NCBI RefSeq assembly: GCF_024713975.1 | Contig: NC_091114.1 | Span: forward strand, 2,638,001 to 2,702,000 | Length of the DNA stretch: 64,000 nucleotides | Source of the DNA: Paralichthys olivaceus | Lineage: Eukaryota > Chordata > Actinopteri > Pleuronectiformes > Paralichthyidae | Direction of reading: 5' to 3' | Shown: positions 10,560 through 26,757 of the stretch, piece by piece | Layout: every line of letters starts with the position of its first letter | Numbering within the stretch: position 1 is the stretch's first letter | Translations under genes and position numbers: made by a program | The notes under the pieces: model-generated | Databases searched by the model: none | Told to the model about the DNA's origin: nothing | The model's input: the letters and a program-made list of their open reading frames with translations, nothing else

Positions 10560-11225
10560 AACACAGTGCGCGAGGTCCACGTGAGACAGACAAGCGTCTC
10601 TAAACGGTAACGTATTGAAATGTGGCATCCGGACACATCCGCACAAACCACGTTCGTTTCCCCTCTGCATCTGTGACCCCGACACGTCGCGTACGGAAAA
10701 TGTGGAAGCTACAGGAAGCAGGAAGGAAGCGGAGTGACACTGTCCCTTTAAAGCTGTCCCTCACTAACACTAATTCTGGCTGTCGAGGGCCATTTTTACC
10801 CTTTACTCTGGCTCTATTTGATCCCAAGCGCAGCCAGTCGACCCGGCGGAAGCACAATCGATGTTCGAGACAGAAATCCGCTGAGAGAAATCCCCACATT
10901 TGCGCGTAAATGGCGCATCAGGCGCAGTGTCTCCGTGCGGCACAATGGACAGGCTCTTCCTCCTCCTGTCCACACGGACTGCCTGAGTCTGCTGCCTGTC
11001 GAAAAGACACGAGAGAAGCCGAAGCGCTACCGCGGGAGAGCAGGCCGCTCGAAGGCGTGTGGAAGAAAAACATGCACATCAGTTACCTTTCTGTTACACA
11101 TAACTTTCCGGGACAGTTTTTGGACACAGATATTTTTAGTGCCCGGACACTGCAGCTACTTTCCGCCTGCCGAGCTCTGAGGCTGCCTTGACAACGCTCC
11201 GAAAGTACCAGGATGTGGGACCTGG
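10560..11225. promoter_or_regulatory. CpG-rich promoter region of the spindoc-like gene
   Basis: CpG density rises sharply over flanking DNA (for example CGACCCGGCGG, CTACCGCGGG and CACGTCGCGTACGG). A donor-like site on the minus strand, CAGAAAG|GTAACTGATG at 11087/11086, could end a non-coding first exon spliced to the acceptor at 9900. The transcription start is therefore placed near 11.1-11.3 kb, by inference only. Confidence 0.4.
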
Positions 11226-11227
11226 TT

Positions 11228-11228
11228 G

Positions 11229-11267
<39 letters not shown>

Positions 11268-11325
11268 AGTGTGTGTGTGTGTGTGTGAACCGTATAGTAG
11301 CGTACAACAACGCCCCCCCCCCCCC
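11228..11325. repeat. compound microsatellite (CT)n-(GT)n and poly-C run
   Basis: About 30 bases of CT repeats run directly into GT repeats to about 11287, followed after a short spacer by a run of about 14 C at 11312-11325. It separates the two CpG-rich patches between the divergent genes. The GT part can form Z-DNA and the CT mirror tract can form triplex. Confidence 0.9.
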
Positions 11326-11960
11326 TCTCTTCTGATCAGACCCACATACATTAAAATGATTTTCACCACAGTCAAACAATCAGCTGATATATGTCTCCTT
11401 ATTCCCACCAAAGCTCGACTGTCACTTCTATTTCGGTGAAGCCTGTATTTGGGAGAAAGTAATTCAAAACCCGGGCAAAATAAAACTCAGTGTATTTCTG
11501 TTATAGCTCACATGGTCCTGCCTGGAACAGCTGGACAAAGGTCCATTGATTTATTGGCTTTTTCTGCAGACGAACTCATTTGATGGGTTTTTTTTTTTTT
11601 TTTAATGCAGGAGCTTCAGGGTTATAGATGCAGTTTATTGTTTTGGTTTGAATAAAAGAATCAAACTGTAATCAAACGTGCAATCGAGAAAGATCTTGGA
11701 GCAGATGCTTTGTAGCAGCAGAGTCCAGGGGAAGGACAAATAAGAAATTCATATCTTAATATTGTAAATTTTTTTCCTTTTATCAATATTATTGTGTTTA
11801 TTTTTGATGGGCCAATCTTGTAAAGGGGCCAACGCCCAACAACAGAAGAATACTTCATTATTCAATTACAGTACATAGCACTAAATATCCAACAGAATCT
11901 ATAACTAGAGTTAAAACGTTGATTTAATGGTAGAGCAACAATTTATAAATGATTCATCCT

Positions 11961-12306
11961 TTAAAGGTCCAGTGTGTAAGATTTAGGTGAAAGGGATCTA
12001 TTGGCAGAAATTGAATATAAAATAATCCTTGTGGTGTTTTTACTAGTGTGTAAAGTATGTAAATTGTATGAATTGTTGTTTATTTACCCTAGAATGGGCC
12101 TATATGATTAAATACTTTATATTTACATCTTGAGTGGGTCCTCTGTACGGAGGCCGCCATGTTTTTACAGTCATCTGTACTGGACAAACTAAACACCTTT
12201 TGAGTTTCTATGACAACAGAAGACTACCACGGGTTCTCTGAGGGCTGTTCAGCTGCAACTTCCCTGCTAGATCTAGGTCAGAAAATTCTACACACTGAAC
12301 CTTTAA
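11961..12306. mobile_element. MITE-like element, copy 1
   Basis: Begins TTAAAGGTCCAGTGTGTAAG and ends ACACACTGAACCTTTAA, so the termini are inverted repeats of AAAGGTCCAGTGTGTA type. The interior has CCGCCATGTTTTTACAG and GGACAAACTAAACACCTTTTGAG and no coding capacity. A second copy in the opposite orientation is at 59164-59537. Consistent with a non-autonomous DNA transposon; the superfamily was not determined and no clear target duplication was seen. Confidence 0.7.
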
Positions 12307-12499
12307 GTAACCTTTGAAGCATCAGTGGCATCATGCTCCACTGATCTCACGTGGGTTTGGGTCCATTAGCAGCATTTCGATCCCTGCTGTATGATCAGGC
12401 TGGTTGTCGTGTGCTATAACACCGTGGTTATAAACAGGATCTGGTGTGCAGGAGCTCCAGCACTGAACACGACGAGGCCGGAGCTGTGGGGGCCCTGAT

Positions 12500-13138
12500 T
12501 CAGCGAGGCCCCGCCTCGTGCGTTAACCGATGCCTCCCCGCAGCAAACCTCCTCTCACCGCATGATTTTGTGAGAACAACAGCATTAGTATTAGCAGCTT
12601 ATCTGTATTAGCGCCTGCTGCTCCGCTGCCCCCCAACCCCGCGCACACACGTACACACTCACGCACACGCACAGGGGGGGGGGGGGGTGGGTGTGCATTG
12701 TCGACGCTGCTACTGTCTCTTTAAATTTACCCAGGAGCCCCTTAAGGAGCCCCAGGGGCCCCTAGTCCGGCTCCCCACCCTGAAGACAAGCAGGAGCCTT
12801 AAAATACACGAGAGTCGGCCTGCGCCGCGGCGCTTCCCCACAGACAGGCCGGAGGAGCGCGCTGTGTCCGCGGAGGAGTACCTGAATACCTGCCGGTGCG
12901 GTTCTATGAAAAGTTAACTTGGCTCCCGTGCGTGCGGGGGGCGCGTGGTGGTGGTGGTGGTGGGGGGGGGAGACATCGCAGAGCACGGGCTCCTCGGCTC
13001 GTTCCGGCGGACAGATGCGTGTCGAGCGGGGTGAGCGCGTTACTGCCGCGAACATGTTGTTGTCGTGAGCGTGACAAGTCGGCGCTGCGCTACAGGGACG
13101 GAAGGAGGAAGACGAGCCAGGGTTTCAAGAGGCCGGTG
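12500..13138 (+). promoter_or_regulatory. zfta: CpG-rich promoter and 5'UTR of zfta
   Basis: GC- and CpG-rich sequence leads into the zfta start codon: a G run at 12674-12687, CTGCGCCGCGGCGC near 12820, GGTGGTGGTGGTGGTGGGG near 12947. The coding frame stays open upstream of the ATG as far as about 12896 but contains no earlier in-frame ATG. The exact transcription start cannot be placed. Confidence 0.45.
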
Positions 13139-18319
<5,181 letters not shown>

Positions 18320-18913
18320 AAAGGGCTTCTGTCTGTTGCTCCTCAGAAGTCCCATGTCCAGAAAAGGCCCTTCAATTTCTTTGTTAAAGGGAAGTTCAGA
18401 CCAAACATGGTCTTACTGTCCTATTCCTGCTCCTTGTCCTCTTTGACTTTGTTACCAAATCTATACAATCAGGTGACTAGCTGTCACAATGGTCAGAAAT
18501 ATGAGGGTAAGACCCAGGTTGAGAAACACAAGAATTTCCCATTACATCTAAATCTGAGAGTACTGTTGCAGGTGAAGTGGCAGATTGCAACTGCTGCAGA
18601 GGAAATGAAACAACCTAAAACGTCATGGCCTGAAAAACTCAAAGTCCAGCCACTCATTTGAAACTAAAGCCTTATTTGCACAGGACCAGTATTACACAAG
18701 GACCTCATGGGATTGTTTAGGAACTGCATATTTGCATGGGTGCACAAAATCTGATCTTTGCAGATATGTCTGTCAAATCCTAATACTTAAACAAGTCATA
18801 CCATTGTTACCATAGATAACATCACTGACCCAGTAGTTGATGCTATCCGTAGTATCCAAATACTATGTGTATTGGAATACCAAGGGGTCTTATACATATA
18901 TAATATGTATATG

Positions 18914-18930
18914 CACACACACACACACAC
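18914..18930. repeat. CA microsatellite
   Basis: About eight CA units following TATATAATATGTATATG. Confidence 0.9.
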
Positions 18931-21702
18931 ATCTGATTAATCAGATCATCACCAGTCCACTAAAATGGGGGCAAATATTACAAGTAACTGCCCAGATGAC
19001 ATACTGTGTAGAATATGTATTTAAGGATAGCCTACATATTGAATACTGAATATTGCAATTATAATAAATCACATATGGTCCCCTGTTAAGGGCCTGGTCA
19101 GACCAACTTTTACGATTTCACGGCAAAATTTCAATAAAAGTGTTTTGGTTAGTGGGATTTCTCACAGAGGTGAAGTAAATCTAAAACGAGCTTCTGCATG
19201 AAGTGTAACTTTGATAAACTTTGACATCCAAATTTGTTCCACGGACCAAAAACCAAACTGTCTGGGAATAGAGAGCTGGATTGCACAAAACAGAGGAAGC
19301 TAACATATTAGCTGTGTTGGACCTTCTTCCTTTAATTATTCCCCTGCACGAGACTAAAGCTCCACAAAAGAGGCATTCACCGTATTCGCATGGCATGCAA
19401 TTAACCACTCCCCACCCTGAGTGTGATATCAGAGGAAAATGGCCGCCATGGGAATATGGCAAATTGTTTGCATTTGTGAGAAAATTGTCTCTTGAATAAA
19501 CTGTGGTAACCTTGAACAGCAGTTAGCAAGCCAGGTAGCTATAAGGAGCTAATTTCACCTTCACGATAGCTGCTTCAGTACCTCTATCACAATCCCTCCT
19601 TACTCAGTCTTTCAGGAAAAATCCAACCATTTCCTGGGATCAATGATCATCTCTACCAACACATGTAAGAAGCTGAATGTTTTAAAGTTAAGCAGTTACA
19701 TTGTTGGCTTTAGAAGAAAATCAGTTCCTATGAAATTTCAGCAGCATGGCTTCAAACCTCAGACGTTTCACCCACATGTGGCATCTAGCGCTGACATGTT
19801 CCTGGCAAGCAAATGTAAACTGTCAGCTCAGAAGCTACCTTCACAAGCGGTTACTTTATGCTGTCAGCACCACATGTTTTACAAGGACACACAATTTATA
19901 TTTGCTGCATCACTTCTGGTCTGACCAGGGTCGAACACTGAAAACTGGGCTTTAGATAAAGGGTTAAAACTCCTTCTTGCTTCGTCTTATACTTTCAGCA
20001 CCTAATGGGTCCCTGGACTTTCAGTTTTTAATGACCGTCATTATGTTTCCTTTCTGCCGGTCATGTTTTTAGGTCTGCCTTGTTTCTGGTTGGGGCCAGA
20101 GTCTTATGTTCTCAGGAACTTAGAAACAGAATCTTCGGCGAGGCCAAGTTGAATTAGTTTGATGATAATGTGTCTGAAGACAACACAGCACTTTGCCCTA
20201 AAAATGTACTAAACCCCAGCTTTCCTTCTGTACAGCTAATAGAATGAGACTGTGTTTGATGTTATTGCTGAAGACAATGAATGCCAGCGTGCAGTCAATG
20301 AGTTCAGATCTCCTAATGTATTTAATTCCTTGTTTACAGTGGAGGAGACATCCTCCTCTCTCATCCATTATAATGAGATATGTTATCTCTCTGTCATTTT
20401 TGCATCGTTGCTACGCCGACCTGCATCCTTTTCATCCTCCACAACTCATGTTAGCCAAAAGCTGCACAAAAAAAGAATATGTAAATACTTATATGAAAAT
20501 TTTGAATTATTTTTCCTTTATACAAGCACTTTTATGCACCCTGGTTTCTACAAAAACATGTTTGTAATTATGTCCAGTTTTTCTACTTCATTCAAGATTT
20601 CAACAATGTTTGTAAAACGGCTGGAGAACAGCCTGCTGGACTTCGAGTCTACTCCAGCTTTGGTACCGCTTCATTTTTTCATTCACTGTACAAAGTTTAT
20701 GCAACAAAAGGAGTTGAAGAAAAACTAAGAGTGTGTGCAAAAGAAAAATCTGCCATACAATGTCAGCAGGAAATGTAACTCAGGGATTCTGTTTTCATCA
20801 ACAACCATTTCATCAGTGATCGTTTAAGAACATGTCAGCTGTTGACATAGATACTGTACATGTGTCTGCTTTGGGTTGTTCAGGTATTAGGGCCAAAATA
20901 AAGTCATAATGTCAGGAGGAAAAAGTTGGAAAATGTGAGAAAATAACATAACAAGGTCACAGGTAGAATAAGTAATTTGGAAAATTAGAAAAATTATAAT
21001 ATTGAGTAAAAATTTAGAAAAAAAGCTAAAATTTATATTATAAATTGAATTATGTTTTAGCAAAACACATCCTGTTCTTTCAGGAAAACTATAACAGGCA
21101 AATGTTATTTTTACCAAGTTTCACAATATAGGAAATCTAGGTATGATGCTTTTTAAATAAAATTATTACTAGCAAAGTTTACTGTCAACCGTGTCTCTGG
21201 AATTAAGAATACTTTTCCTCTCAGATTATGATTCAACATTTTCTCAATTTATTTTGACTAATCTCAAATCACAAATCTCAATTTTTTTCTTTACAGTGGC
21301 CCTATCACTCTGTCGTACACACATGTGAATGAAGCACAAAATCTCAATAGTTACATTTTTGAAGAATGATCAGAATTGATGTTCTGGTACAAAAGCTCTT
21401 AACAAACTCCCTGCTTCGCTTTGACAGCGGACAAACAGTCCTAACTCATTTCACTGGTCGCGACAGGCCCACACATCACTCTGGTATGACATGGCACTTA
21501 ATTATTTAAAATGAAGTAAAACACAGTGAATGGTAGAGGAATTGAAAATGAGATCAAACTCATTTGCTTGTGTGTTTGTGTGTACGTGTGTTTATACTGT
21601 GAATGATCAGCTTCTCAAGTTTCTTCACTTTGACTTTGTCTGCTCACCCTTCATCTGTACATGGCCAACATGTGACATCTTCATTCTCTCCAATGACTTT
21701 TG

Positions 21703-21708
21703 AATAAA
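21703..21708 (+). terminator. zfta: candidate distal poly(A) signal of zfta
   Basis: TTTTGAATAAAAACTC on the plus strand, the last AATAAA before the convergent rtn3 3' end. Use of earlier signals is equally possible. Confidence 0.3.
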
Positions 21709-22487
21709 AACTCAACACTGACGCTCTCTGCTTATTTATAGAAAACTATTCACTATTCAATTTGCATCGCAGATAAACAAATCAAACATTTACCTATTGT
21801 GTTGAATATTTTCCTAGAGCTTCCTGTTCATGGTGCCTGTCTTTTACAGCGCACGAGACAAAAGACAACAAAACAGTATGTTAATAAAAAAATACAGTAT
21901 ATACATGAAATGTCTCCTATGGCATAGAATTGCAACACCATGTGCTAAATAATATTTTGCTAATTTAATGAATTAATATGCTTTGGGTGGCTTGGACTTG
22001 TGTGTTTGTGCTTTGAGTGGTTGATCAAACTAGATATACAGTCCATCTAAGAAAACTTGCAAATTAAGCAGGTTAATTGCATTGCGACCAAACTAATTAG
22101 GACAGTTGGTTATTTGTGCAGTTTATAACAGACCTCGCTGTACAGAGGACCTAAACCTGCTGCCAGTCGCTGTGTCAGAACAAGAAGTAGTCAGAAGGAA
22201 AGCTTTCAAACAAACAGAACCAATCAAACCTCTAATCATATCTGACAATCCCCGTAAAATGGATTTAACAGGATCATCGGTGTAACAGCCTATAACTGGC
22301 AGTGAATCAGATCTGCTCATAAATACAGTAACTGTTCCAGAGCATTTCTTTGAACTATAGGACCTGCTAAAATTAGCCTGGTTGTTGACATCCAGGGACT
22401 GCACCTCCATGGTTTTCATAGCTTTGCAGAAACCACTTCTCCTATGAGGGTAATGGGAGGTGGGTTAAGCTCTATACATGTCACCAG

Positions 22488-22582
22488 TCTGACAGGACTG
22501 TGTGTTTGGACGAGGAGGAAGACAGAAAAACCCACGCAGGCACAGGGAGAAAATACAAACTCCACACGGAAAGGGCCTGGCT
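22488..22582. repeat. dispersed repeat fragment
   Basis: GTGTGTTTGGACGAGGAGGAAGACAGAAAAACCCACGCAGGCACAGGGAGAAAATACAAACTCCACACGGAAAGG reads as a copy of the common 'TTTGGACTGTGGGAGGAAGC...AAACCCACGCAGACACGGGGAGAACATGCAAACTCCACACAGAAAGG' repeat. Lies between the convergent 3' ends of zfta and rtn3. Confidence 0.55.
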
Positions 22583-23239
22583 GGCGTCTACTTAATTCAG
22601 GATTAGAGGATCTTAGTCAGCTAACATGATCCAGTTTATTGTCCTCCAGCGTGCCAGTTTTTTTATCTTGGGGTTTAGGGTTCATAATCCAGTTACATGC
22701 ACTTGTTTGGTATCTCAAGGTTTGGACTGAAGGGTTGATTGACTGTCCAAAATCCAGGTTTATGTCGAAGCACCAGAGATCAAATCAAGCTGACTGCTCT
22801 CCATGTATGAAGAGCATGGCCCAGCATTGCTACCCATAATGCACTGTGCGTTCATCTGTAACACAGCAGCTAGCGTAGTGGCATTCATTCAGCATTTATA
22901 AAAATGTGGCTTTGATTCTATTACATAACACCACATAGGATTTAAATGGGATGTGTTGGAAGTATTCTTGTGACTATTAACACTTAATGGTTTTAGTTTG
23001 ATGGCTTGGTCTAAAATTAGAAACTATAATCTCCTCTCCACCCAAACACCCTAACAGACAGCTGCCTCCCACGTCAAATCTTCTTGTTTACGATATTTCA
23101 TCTGGATGCATTTTTTAAATCCCCCATCCTCCCACACTGCTGGCATGCTGGGAAAATACAGTATTTATTGTTTCATAGAGGCCCTCGAGTGCCCTTTGCC
23201 CGGAGACAGATGAACAGACGCAGAGTCCTTTGATGTGTT

Positions 23240-23245
23240 TTTATT
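23240..23245 (-). terminator. rtn3: candidate poly(A) signal of rtn3
   Basis: Minus-strand AATAAA in the context GTGAAATTAATAAAAACAC. Cleavage would fall near 23220, where base composition changes. Confidence 0.4.
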
Positions 23246-24126
23246 AATTTCACTTTGACATCAGTACAGAGACCACATACGTTTTTTTTCCAATTTTCCT
23301 TTTTTTTTTTCCTGCAACATCTTTCCCAAAGCTTCAAAAACCAAAGTCATATCTAATACAAAACAAAGCTGATGTTAGTGAACAACATCTAGATACCAGT
23401 TAAGAGTCAGAAGCAAAACGAGACTCCTCAGAGACGAGGTAAGTCGAACACACTCCTGCCACACACCCCCCCTAACCCGATGAAGACACACTTGGACAAA
23501 CAGGAAAAGGAGCAAAGCAACATGCTGTGAGGGAACAGGTTCAATGTGTCAAGTGTTATTCATATTATACATTAGACTCTAAAGAGATAAGCCAACTACA
23601 GCTCTGAGTCGCAGTGATGTGTTTACCCTGGTAGCACACTAACATACAGCAGGTAACATGGTCTTTAGTTTCACCTATAGGTGCAGTGCATAAAGGTAGC
23701 TGCTGGAAAATTAAAGGGTCGGTTCAACCAAAGAACAAAACAAACCCAGCAGTATCAGGCCTTGCAAATGGATTTGCCTCTAGTTTATTATAACAGACTT
23801 CAGAGAACATTTACATTTGTAGCTTTTGTCCTATTTCTACCTCCACCATAACACAACAGAGGGTAATGGAATTTAGTTTGGAAGAAGTCATAGTCCATAG
23901 GACACTGTTTTTGGATTTTGCTGTGGATTTTTGAAATGTCCAAATGCAATCTATTCACCTCTACTGTAATCAAGTAAAAGCAAATATCTCACAGGGAAAA
24001 AAGTTAGCAATGTAGGTGCAGTTCATCTTTTTTTGCAATTTGATTGAACCGTTCCTTTAAATAAACTGAACCAAACATTTTGTATTCCAGTAGTTTACGT
24101 CAAACCTTTAGATGAAAATGAGAATG

Positions 24127-24345
24127 TAACTTTTTAAAGCTGCAATATGCAACTTCTTCACATTCAAATAAATAAGCAGGATGCATAAAAACTCTGTCAT
24201 TCTCTGCGTCATGGCCTGACCCCCCCCCACCACCACTCTGCCTGAAGAGGCCGTACTGATGCTGCTCAGCTCAGCCTCAGGTGAGCTACCAACCTGAGGA
24301 GGGAGGGGGTGAAATCTCCAACATAAATGTTGCATATTTTGGTTT
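24127..24345. mobile_element. possible MITE in the rtn3 3'UTR
   Basis: One end reads AAGCTGCAATATGCAACTTC and the other ATAAATGTTGCATATTTTGG, so AATATGCAAC occurs in inverted orientation at both ends about 200 bases apart. The interior is non-coding. The terminal match is short, so this is tentative. Confidence 0.3.
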
Positions 24346-26708
24346 GAACACCCGGAGTCTGAATGAGACACCATGCATGAGGAGTTAACCATGGCATTGG
24401 GTAGGTGACACACAGATGTGGGGCATGCATGGAGAGGAATGTTCCACCAGAGAAAACATTCAGCACAGAAACCTGTCGTGTCAGCACCGAGAAGCAGTGA
24501 CAGCACGATTCCTCCACTGCCGGCCTGTTAGCATTCAGCGGCTTGTACCCTGTGCAAGCTTACTTTGCGGTTATAGGAAATGGAAAGCAACACGAACACA
24601 CCTGTAATTTCATTTCCCTCTACATACTCCTCCCTTAAAAACAATATGGAGATGTAGCAGTAGTGCTGACACATAAGTATGGTTTTTTATTTTTAGTTCA
24701 AAAACGCCACTGAAACGATCACAAGTAATAATCATATTAAACAAAAGTCAGGGTCAAAAATATGATACAGCCTATATAAAGGGTGAGATCTTTCCAGCTT
24801 ATACTATGACATGCGCTTCATGGCAGTCAGAGAAAAAGAAAGTTAAGCAGAGCTCTATAATAACCAGCTGCACTCAAAATATCGCTGCCCGGGTTTGTTA
24901 CACCAACCCCTCAGGTCTAAAATGTCTCTCACGTCTCCAGTGAGGTCGGTACGAAGTCTAAAATGTGTTATTTCAATAACATTAAATAAATCGTTCTGAT
25001 AGTTATTTGTTTTTATTTTCATATTGTGTAATTAGTATAGTTAACTGCTAATTACATTTACATAAAATGCTATTAATTACTAGAGTCCGAGTCTGCCGAT
25101 TCACATTCTATCTCACAATTTGTCTCCTGCCTGACGATTGAATATGTTTAAATAATGTTTCAATTAAATAACAATTGAAGATCCGCCCACGGGGGAGCAA
25201 CAGGAGCTGATTGGCCAGAAATTTGCAACATAAAAGCGAGGAATGTGAGATTCCTTTTAAACACGCAATTAGTAAAACGGAATTTTCAAAGACAGATTGT
25301 TTTTAAATCAATTAATTTACCATGGGACTAGCTACATGCAGATTCAACAAATGAACAATTTGTGTCAATTAAAAGTTAAATTCTTAAATTTTAAAGTAAT
25401 TTGACAAAAAGATATCCAAGAGCTGTGAACCCTTTCTCAAAAGCAGCTCTGTGTAACTCTGTTAAGGCTTTAACACACTCTAGACTTCTTACTGAAATTC
25501 ACGAATTCATTTGTGAAACCATTTTGAAATTTAGGGTTGTGATAACACTTTAAAAGAGTATTTCATAACCTAAAAAACCCATCAGGAGTCTATTCTGAAA
25601 GACCTTCAGTGTAAATGATGACGCTCAGTGACACTAACGTAACTCTTACAATGTCAAGCTAGTAGGGAGTCAAAGCAGCCATTCTAATTCATATCAATAA
25701 TAGTAATAAGTAGTGATAAGAAGAATCAAAATGTACAAGTGAATGTGAGATCAACACTTTGTGGCTTGAACAGGTGCGACATAAAAGGAGTTAGGACTGC
25801 TGTGAGGGAACTGTCCTTTGATATAAAAAGCGAGGCTTACGTGTTCCACACAGCAGAGAGCCTGCAGTTGTCTTCAGGTGAATATATACAAACAGAACTG
25901 TTCCAAAAAAGCATCTGATCAAGACGGTGAACTAGACCAAATTATCACAGCTGGCTCCGTGTTCCAAACCTTTTATTTCACCCTGCTTATGGTTTAAAAA
26001 AGAAAATTCAGTGCATTGCAGAAACTTACATACAGACGTGCCTGTAAGGTGAATGGAAACAAACCCAATAAACAGGCCAATTAATAACAGCAGACCCATT
26101 AACCAGCTTCCAAATATGAACTCATATCTATCCAGAAAACAGAGCAGGATAAGACTATCCACAGTAAGTCCCAAAAGGTTGCTTTTCTTTATTTTCTTTT
26201 TCTATTTTTTTTTTCTTTAATGTTTGCAGCTTAAATTTTCCATTGATGTTTGGGGAAATGTGTGGTTTTAAGTACAGACATTTGCTTTTTGGTGACGAAC
26301 AGTCATCAAACCCCCCCTGCTCGCTGCACACGATGAAACCAGGTCATAGATTCAGTCTAGTTCACTCGACCCTGCCTCCATTCCCCTGCGGCACGCCCAC
26401 AGACAGGCGGGAATCGCTGTGGCGTGACATCACTTCCTCGCTAGCGTTGCTCTTCCTGTCTGCACAGGCACAGTTCTTTTCTAATGCAAGTTAAGCTGCG
26501 CAGTAGTTTTACATTGAATATTGAGTAGCTCAGAGATTTTCTACCTAGCAGTTGTAGCAGGTTCAGTGTTGTAGGGTGGTGATGGTAGATGGAGTTGGGA
26601 GGGGCAGTTAGACTGGGGGCGGGGGTTAATTGGAGAGGGGTCTGGGGGAAGTTAAGGTGGTGATGGAGATGAGGATGATGGTGATGTGGAGGTTTCTAAT
26701 GAGGGTGA

Positions 26709-26757
26709 TCATTCAGTTTTGCTGCGCTTCATAGCTCCAGGGAGTTTCTCTTGCAAT
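26709..26757 (-). CDS. rtn3: rtn3 last coding exon
   Basis: Encodes [15 protein letters not shown] and the stop, equivalent to the human LPGIAKKKAE end. The lysine/arginine-rich tail is the usual ER-retention-type reticulon terminus. Confidence 0.93.

Larger units (their letters stand above)
18320..21720 (+). other. zfta: probable zfta 3'UTR with several poly(A) signals
   Basis: No convincing ORF. AATAAA occurs on the plus strand at 19133, 19495, 20897, 21156 and 21703, so several 3' ends are possible. A CA repeat lies at 18914-18930. The last signal (21703-21708) would give a 3'UTR of about 3.4 kb and leave about 1.5 kb to the rtn3 3' end. Confidence 0.4.
23220..26708 (-). other. rtn3: probable rtn3 3'UTR
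   Basis: Runs from the rtn3 stop codon to a minus-strand AATAAA at 23240-23245. No other gene is visible. A possible MITE lies within it. About 3.5 kb would be long for the family, and an earlier 3' end cannot be excluded. Confidence 0.4.

Noticed and set aside
12896..13138. In-frame extension upstream of the zfta ATG, glycine-rich
   Set aside because: No ATG in this frame; the run comes from a GGT/G repeat in CpG-rich 5'UTR. Non-AUG initiation cannot be excluded but has no support.
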